Under the pieces are notes generated by a model that made no database searches, was not told the origin of the DNA, and saw nothing but the letters and a program-made list of their open reading frames with translations. DNA of 64,000 bases from Phycisphaerales bacterium (lineage in GTDB: Bacteria; Planctomycetota; Phycisphaerae; Phycisphaerales; UBA1924): NCBI GenBank assembly GCA_027019265.1, contig JALUWX010000032.1:232415-296414 (forward strand). Direction: 5' to 3'. Shown piece by piece: positions 61,613-64,000 of this stretch. Every line of letters begins with the position of its first letter. Position 1 is the first letter of the stretch. Position numbers and translations under genes: made by a program.

Positions 61613-62613
61613 TCTCGATGATCGCGCGTCGTCTCGTGGCGCTCCCCTTCATTCTCCTCGTGATCTACACGATCACCCTGACCCTCGCGTGGGTCGTCCC
61701 CGGGAACCCGCTCGAGAACCCGGACAAACGACCCAAAGCGGAAGTCATCGAAGCGATGAAGAAGCAGTACAACCTCGACTCCTTCCCGCGCTTCTACGTC
61801 TCCTATCTCTCCAGCGCGACAGGGATCAAATACGCGACTGACTGGGTTCGGGGTGACCTCCAGAGCGAACGGGAGATCGCTGAATCAGCAGGGCTCCCAC
61901 CGATTGAACGTCCCATTTTCGACCTGGGACCCTCCCTCGAGTACGACGACTGGAGCGTGAACGAGATCGTCTCGTCCGCGCTCCCCGTGTCGATCACCCT
62001 CGGCGCGAGCGCTATCCTCATCGCGCTGGTGATCGGGGTCGGCGCAGGGGTCATCGGCGCCGTGAAACCGAACTCCGTCTCGGATCTCGCAACGCTCGCG
62101 ATCGCGATGATCGGGATCTCGCTCCCGAGCTTCGTGATCGGGACCGTGCTGCTCCTGCTCTTCGCCGTCCTCCTCCCGGTCATGCCCGTCGGAGGTTGGG
62201 GGGGACCCGCGCAGCTCGTCCTCCCCTCGATCACCCTCGCGCTCCCCTTCGCGGCCTACATCGCCCGCCTCACCCGGATGGGCATGATCGACGCCTTGGG
62301 CGCCGACTACGTCCGGACCGCACGCGCGAAGGGCGCGACCGAACGGGCCGTCCTGTACAAACACGCGCTCAAGAATGCGTTCCTCCCCGTGCTCTCGTTC
62401 CTCGGACCGGCCGCCGCTCTCGCGATGACGGGCTCGTTCGTCGTCGAGCAGGTCTTCACGGTCCCGGGGATCGGTCAGCACTTCGTCAACGCCGTCCAGA
62501 ACAAGGACCTGTCCCTCATCATGGGGGTCGTCCTCGTCTTCGCGACGATGCTGATCCTGTTCAATCTCGCCGTGGACGTGCTGTACCGATGGGTCGATCC
62601 CCGGATCGACTGA
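61609..62613 (+). CDS. Peptide ABC transporter permease, OppB-type
   Basis: 334 residues. N-terminal helix (about 9-27, ALPFILLVIYTITLTLA) with the usual PGNPL after it, an external loop, then five more helices between about 115 and 320. The EAA coupling motif with ADYVRTARAKGATERAVLYKH lies on the cytoplasmic side. GGWGGPAQLVLPSITLALPF and MTGSFVVEQVFTVPGIG are family hallmarks. OppC, OppD and OppF do not follow: the next gene is on the other strand. The missing parts must be encoded elsewhere. Confidence 0.93.
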   Translation: MISMIARRLVALPFILLVIYTITLTLAWVVPGNPLENPDKRPKAEVIEAMKKQYNLDSFPRFYVSYLSSATGIKYATDWVRGDLQSEREIAESAGLPPIERPIFDLGPSLEYDDWSVNEIVSSALPVSITLGASAILIALVIGVGAGVIGAVKPNSVSDLATLAIAMIGISLPSFVIGTVLLLLFAVLLPVMPVGGWGGPAQLVLPSITLALPFAAYIARLTRMGMIDALGADYVRTARAKGATERAVLYKHALKNAFLPVLSFLGPAAALAMTGSFVVEQVFTVPGIGQHFVNAVQNKDLSLIMGVVLVFATMLILFNLAVDVLYRWVDPRID

Positions 62614-62632
62614 TCCCAACCAACCCGATGAT

Positions 62633-63106
62633 TCAATCGACCCGGTACACCTTCGAGAACGCGAACGACGCGCTCGGGAGCACATCGCAGGTCACGAAGT
62701 CCGCATCGACGAAGTCCTGGGCTTGCTGACCGGGTGCGCCGAGCTTGAGACGGACGTTGAAGCCCGGCCCAACATTGACCACGAGGGTGTTCGAGCTGGG
62801 ATCGATCGCATTGATCGTCCCCTGGATCCGTCTCGGGGTCCCCACACACGGATCGACCACACGACCCCCAGCGCTCGTCACATCAACCCGACGCGCGGTC
62901 ATCGAGACCGCGCCCAGGACCATCTCTCCCACGTTGGACTTGAGAGTCTCGACATCCGTCGTCGGGACCAGACGGATCTGGTAGTTCGTATTCGGAAACG
63001 ACAGCACCACATACGCCGGGGTCCGATCGGTCTCGTCGATGATCGAATCGATCACCCCTCGGCTCAGGGTCGGGTCCAGTTTCGTCGTCGGCGCGGGGTG
63101 AAGCAT
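62633..63106 (-). CDS. Small conserved protein of unknown function
   Basis: 157 residues from ATG 63106. It opens MLHPAPTTKLDPTLSRGVID, then VVLSFPNTNYQIRLVP and INAIDPSSNTLVVNVGPGFN, a mix of beta strands without a signal peptide or membrane helix. I do not recognise a named family. The start was chosen because TATCCT lies 6 nt upstream, the same arrangement as other leaderless genes here; the longer frame to 63592 runs antisense through trpG and is rejected. Confidence 0.7.
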   Translation of the reverse strand: MLHPAPTTKLDPTLSRGVIDSIIDETDRTPAYVVLSFPNTNYQIRLVPTTDVETLKSNVGEMVLGAVSMTARRVDVTSAGGRVVDPCVGTPRRIQGTINAIDPSSNTLVVNVGPGFNVRLKLGAPGQQAQDFVDADFVTCDVLPSASFAFSKVYRVD

Positions 63107-63112
63107 GCCCCA

Positions 63113-63118
63113 AGGATA
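63113..63118 (-). promoter_or_regulatory. TANNNT -10 hexamer, probable leaderless promoter
   Basis: TATCCT on the minus strand ends 6 nt before the ATG at 63106. Confidence 0.45.
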
Positions 63119-63156
63119 GCCAAGATCACCCGGGCTGTGGGGCTCCAGCGACTCGT

Positions 63157-63843
63157 TCAGACGAGCACGTCGTGGACCCGAGGACGAGCCACGTCCCGCG
63201 CGCCCTTCCCCATGCGCAGGAAGTTCCAGAGCATCACCGACCCCGTCGGGGTCATGAACGATTCCGGGTGGAACTGCACCCCCACAAGGGGCGCTTTGGA
63301 CTCGTCGGCCCACACCCGGCGCAGACCCATGACCACCTGGAGTTGCTCCCCATCGAGTTCGTCCGTGCACAGCGCGCTGATCGCCCACGAGTCCTCGCCC
63401 GGAACAGGATCCGGGATCGAGTCCCTCCGGACGACGAGGGAGTGGTACCGCGCCACGGTTGTCGGCGAATCGATCCCCTCGAAGATCCCGACCCCGTCGT
63501 GGGTGATCTCGGAAGTTTTCCCGTGCATGAGCACCTTGTGTCGCTCGACGACCATCGTGTGGAGATCGGCCATGCACTGGTGACCCAGGCACACCCCCAG
63601 AACCGGGACGACCCCGGCGAACCGCTCGATCATCGAGCTCGAGACCCCCGCTTCCTTAGGGGTGCAGGGTCCCGGGGAGATGATCACATGGGTCGGGTCC
63701 AGATCCCGGGCTTCGTCGGGGGTGATCTCGTCGTGACGACGAACGATCAGGTCCCGATCGGGGACCAGCGACCGATCGATCTCACCCAAGCGCTGGACGA
63801 GGTTCCACGTGAACGAGTCGTAGTTGTCGATGAGCAGGATCAC
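63157..63843 (-). CDS. trpG: Glutamine amidotransferase subunit of anthranilate or aminodeoxychorismate synthase
   Basis: Supplies ammonia from Gln to chorismate in tryptophan or folate synthesis. 228 residues from GTG 63843. MILLIDNYDSFTWNLVQ, HVIISPGPCTPKEAGVS, the nucleophile Cys in VLGVCLGHQCM, GKTSEI and the triad His-Glu in GVQFHPES. The TrpG and PabA roles cannot be separated by sequence alone. It starts 16 nt after an upstream gene. TACGAT lies 6 nt before the start codon. Confidence 0.92.
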   Translation of the reverse strand: MILLIDNYDSFTWNLVQRLGEIDRSLVPDRDLIVRRHDEITPDEARDLDPTHVIISPGPCTPKEAGVSSSMIERFAGVVPVLGVCLGHQCMADLHTMVVERHKVLMHGKTSEITHDGVGIFEGIDSPTTVARYHSLVVRRDSIPDPVPGEDSWAISALCTDELDGEQLQVVMGLRRVWADESKAPLVGVQFHPESFMTPTGSVMLWNFLRMGKGARDVARPRVHDVLV

Positions 63844-63849
63844 GGGACA

Positions 63850-63855
63850 ATCGTA
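63850..63855 (-). promoter_or_regulatory. TANNNT -10 hexamer before trpG
   Basis: TACGAT on the minus strand ends 6 nt before the GTG at 63843. It lies in the short gap after the preceding stop. Confidence 0.4.
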
Positions 63856-63859
63856 GGAC

Positions 63860-64000
63860 TCACGCCGCCCGGCGCATCCATGTGGTCCCAGCGATCCCGT
63901 CTCGTGTCACGAGGAACAGGTTCTCCGTGATCGGGTACGGGAGGCGCTGATGATCCTCGTGGACCCGCTCGGAGAGCCGGTTCACGAAGTCCGAGGGCTC
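63860..64000 (-). CDS. Unidentified protein, C-terminal 46 residues only
   Basis: An open frame enters from the right edge and stops at TGA 63860-63862. Its visible end includes YPITENLFLVTRDGIAG and finishes WMRRAA. It is the upstream neighbour of trpG on the same strand, 16 nt away, so an anthranilate or chorismate-pathway partner is possible but not shown. Family not recognised. Confidence 0.6.
   Translation of the reverse strand, partial: EPSDFVNRLSERVHEDHQRLPYPITENLFLVTRDGIAGTTWMRRAA

Noticed and set aside
63107..63592. Longer form of the 62633 gene
   Set aside because: The added part is antisense to the 3' half of trpG in composition, and a leaderless start signal fits 63106.

Overview
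The window is GC-rich bacterial chromosome, most likely from a planctomycete of the class Phycisphaerae. The grounds are a full-length 16S rRNA gene that stands alone without 23S or 5S, a secreted enzyme with the dockerin-like DFFD-type C-terminal tail common in that class, a lone dnaA, an McsA/McsB protein-arginine kinase pair, a polytopic SPFH protein beside HflK/HflC homologues, and a Kdo pathway (kdsA, waaA) that implies an LPS-bearing outer membrane. Species-level placement needs a database comparison of the 16S gene at 23569-25051. No phage, IS element, CRISPR array or clear island was seen; base composition looks even throughout.

Layout. 1-2774 (minus): pth (cut by the edge), rplY, prs and a one-domain glmU. 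2829-2899 is tRNA-Gln. 3316-4887 is a secreted sugar-dehydrogenase-like protein. 4892-9136 (minus) pairs a SWIM zinc-finger protein with a SNF2 helicase, then come tRNA-Lys, waaA, ndh and tRNA-Val. 12159-14224 (plus) holds kdsA and two small membrane proteins; rpmA and a secreted protein face the other way. 15610-19903 holds a GNAT enzyme, dnaA with an oriC-like upstream region, and a DegT-type aminotransferase. 20008-23154 holds rpmB, a strong terminator, and mcsA-mcsB-comF.

23137-25293 is a complete single-gene rRNA transcription unit: promoter, boxA-like site, long complementary processing stem, 16S and terminator. On the minus strand follow phoU, mfd, a comEA-like gene and a GH10-fold gene without its catalytic glutamates; purC is divergent. 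33076-42939 is a compact six-gene minus-strand operon: polytopic SPFH protein, HflC-like, HflK-like, ABC ATPase, ABC-2 permease and a large membrane-anchored protein. A second ABC-2 permease is divergent at 43337. This SPFH plus ABC block is my best candidate for a poorly described system.

44885-46847 carries a glycosyltransferase and a small unknown protein; tRNA-Leu follows. 47213-53046 is a chemotaxis-type signalling operon (cheB, cheW, cheR, cheA, cheX, cheY) with no receptor or flagellar gene in the window, followed by a FapA/DUF342 gene. 54703-59640 carries exported or envelope proteins around a plant-type ferredoxin-NADP reductase. 59678-62613 is a peptide-transport binding protein and one permease. 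The window ends with a small conserved protein, a trpG/pabA amidotransferase and the 3' end of an unidentified gene.

A recurring regulatory feature is a TANNNT hexamer exactly 6 nt before the start codon of at least six genes (kdsA, the zinc-ribbon gene, purC, the oppA-like gene, the 63106 gene and trpG), which suggests leaderless transcription.
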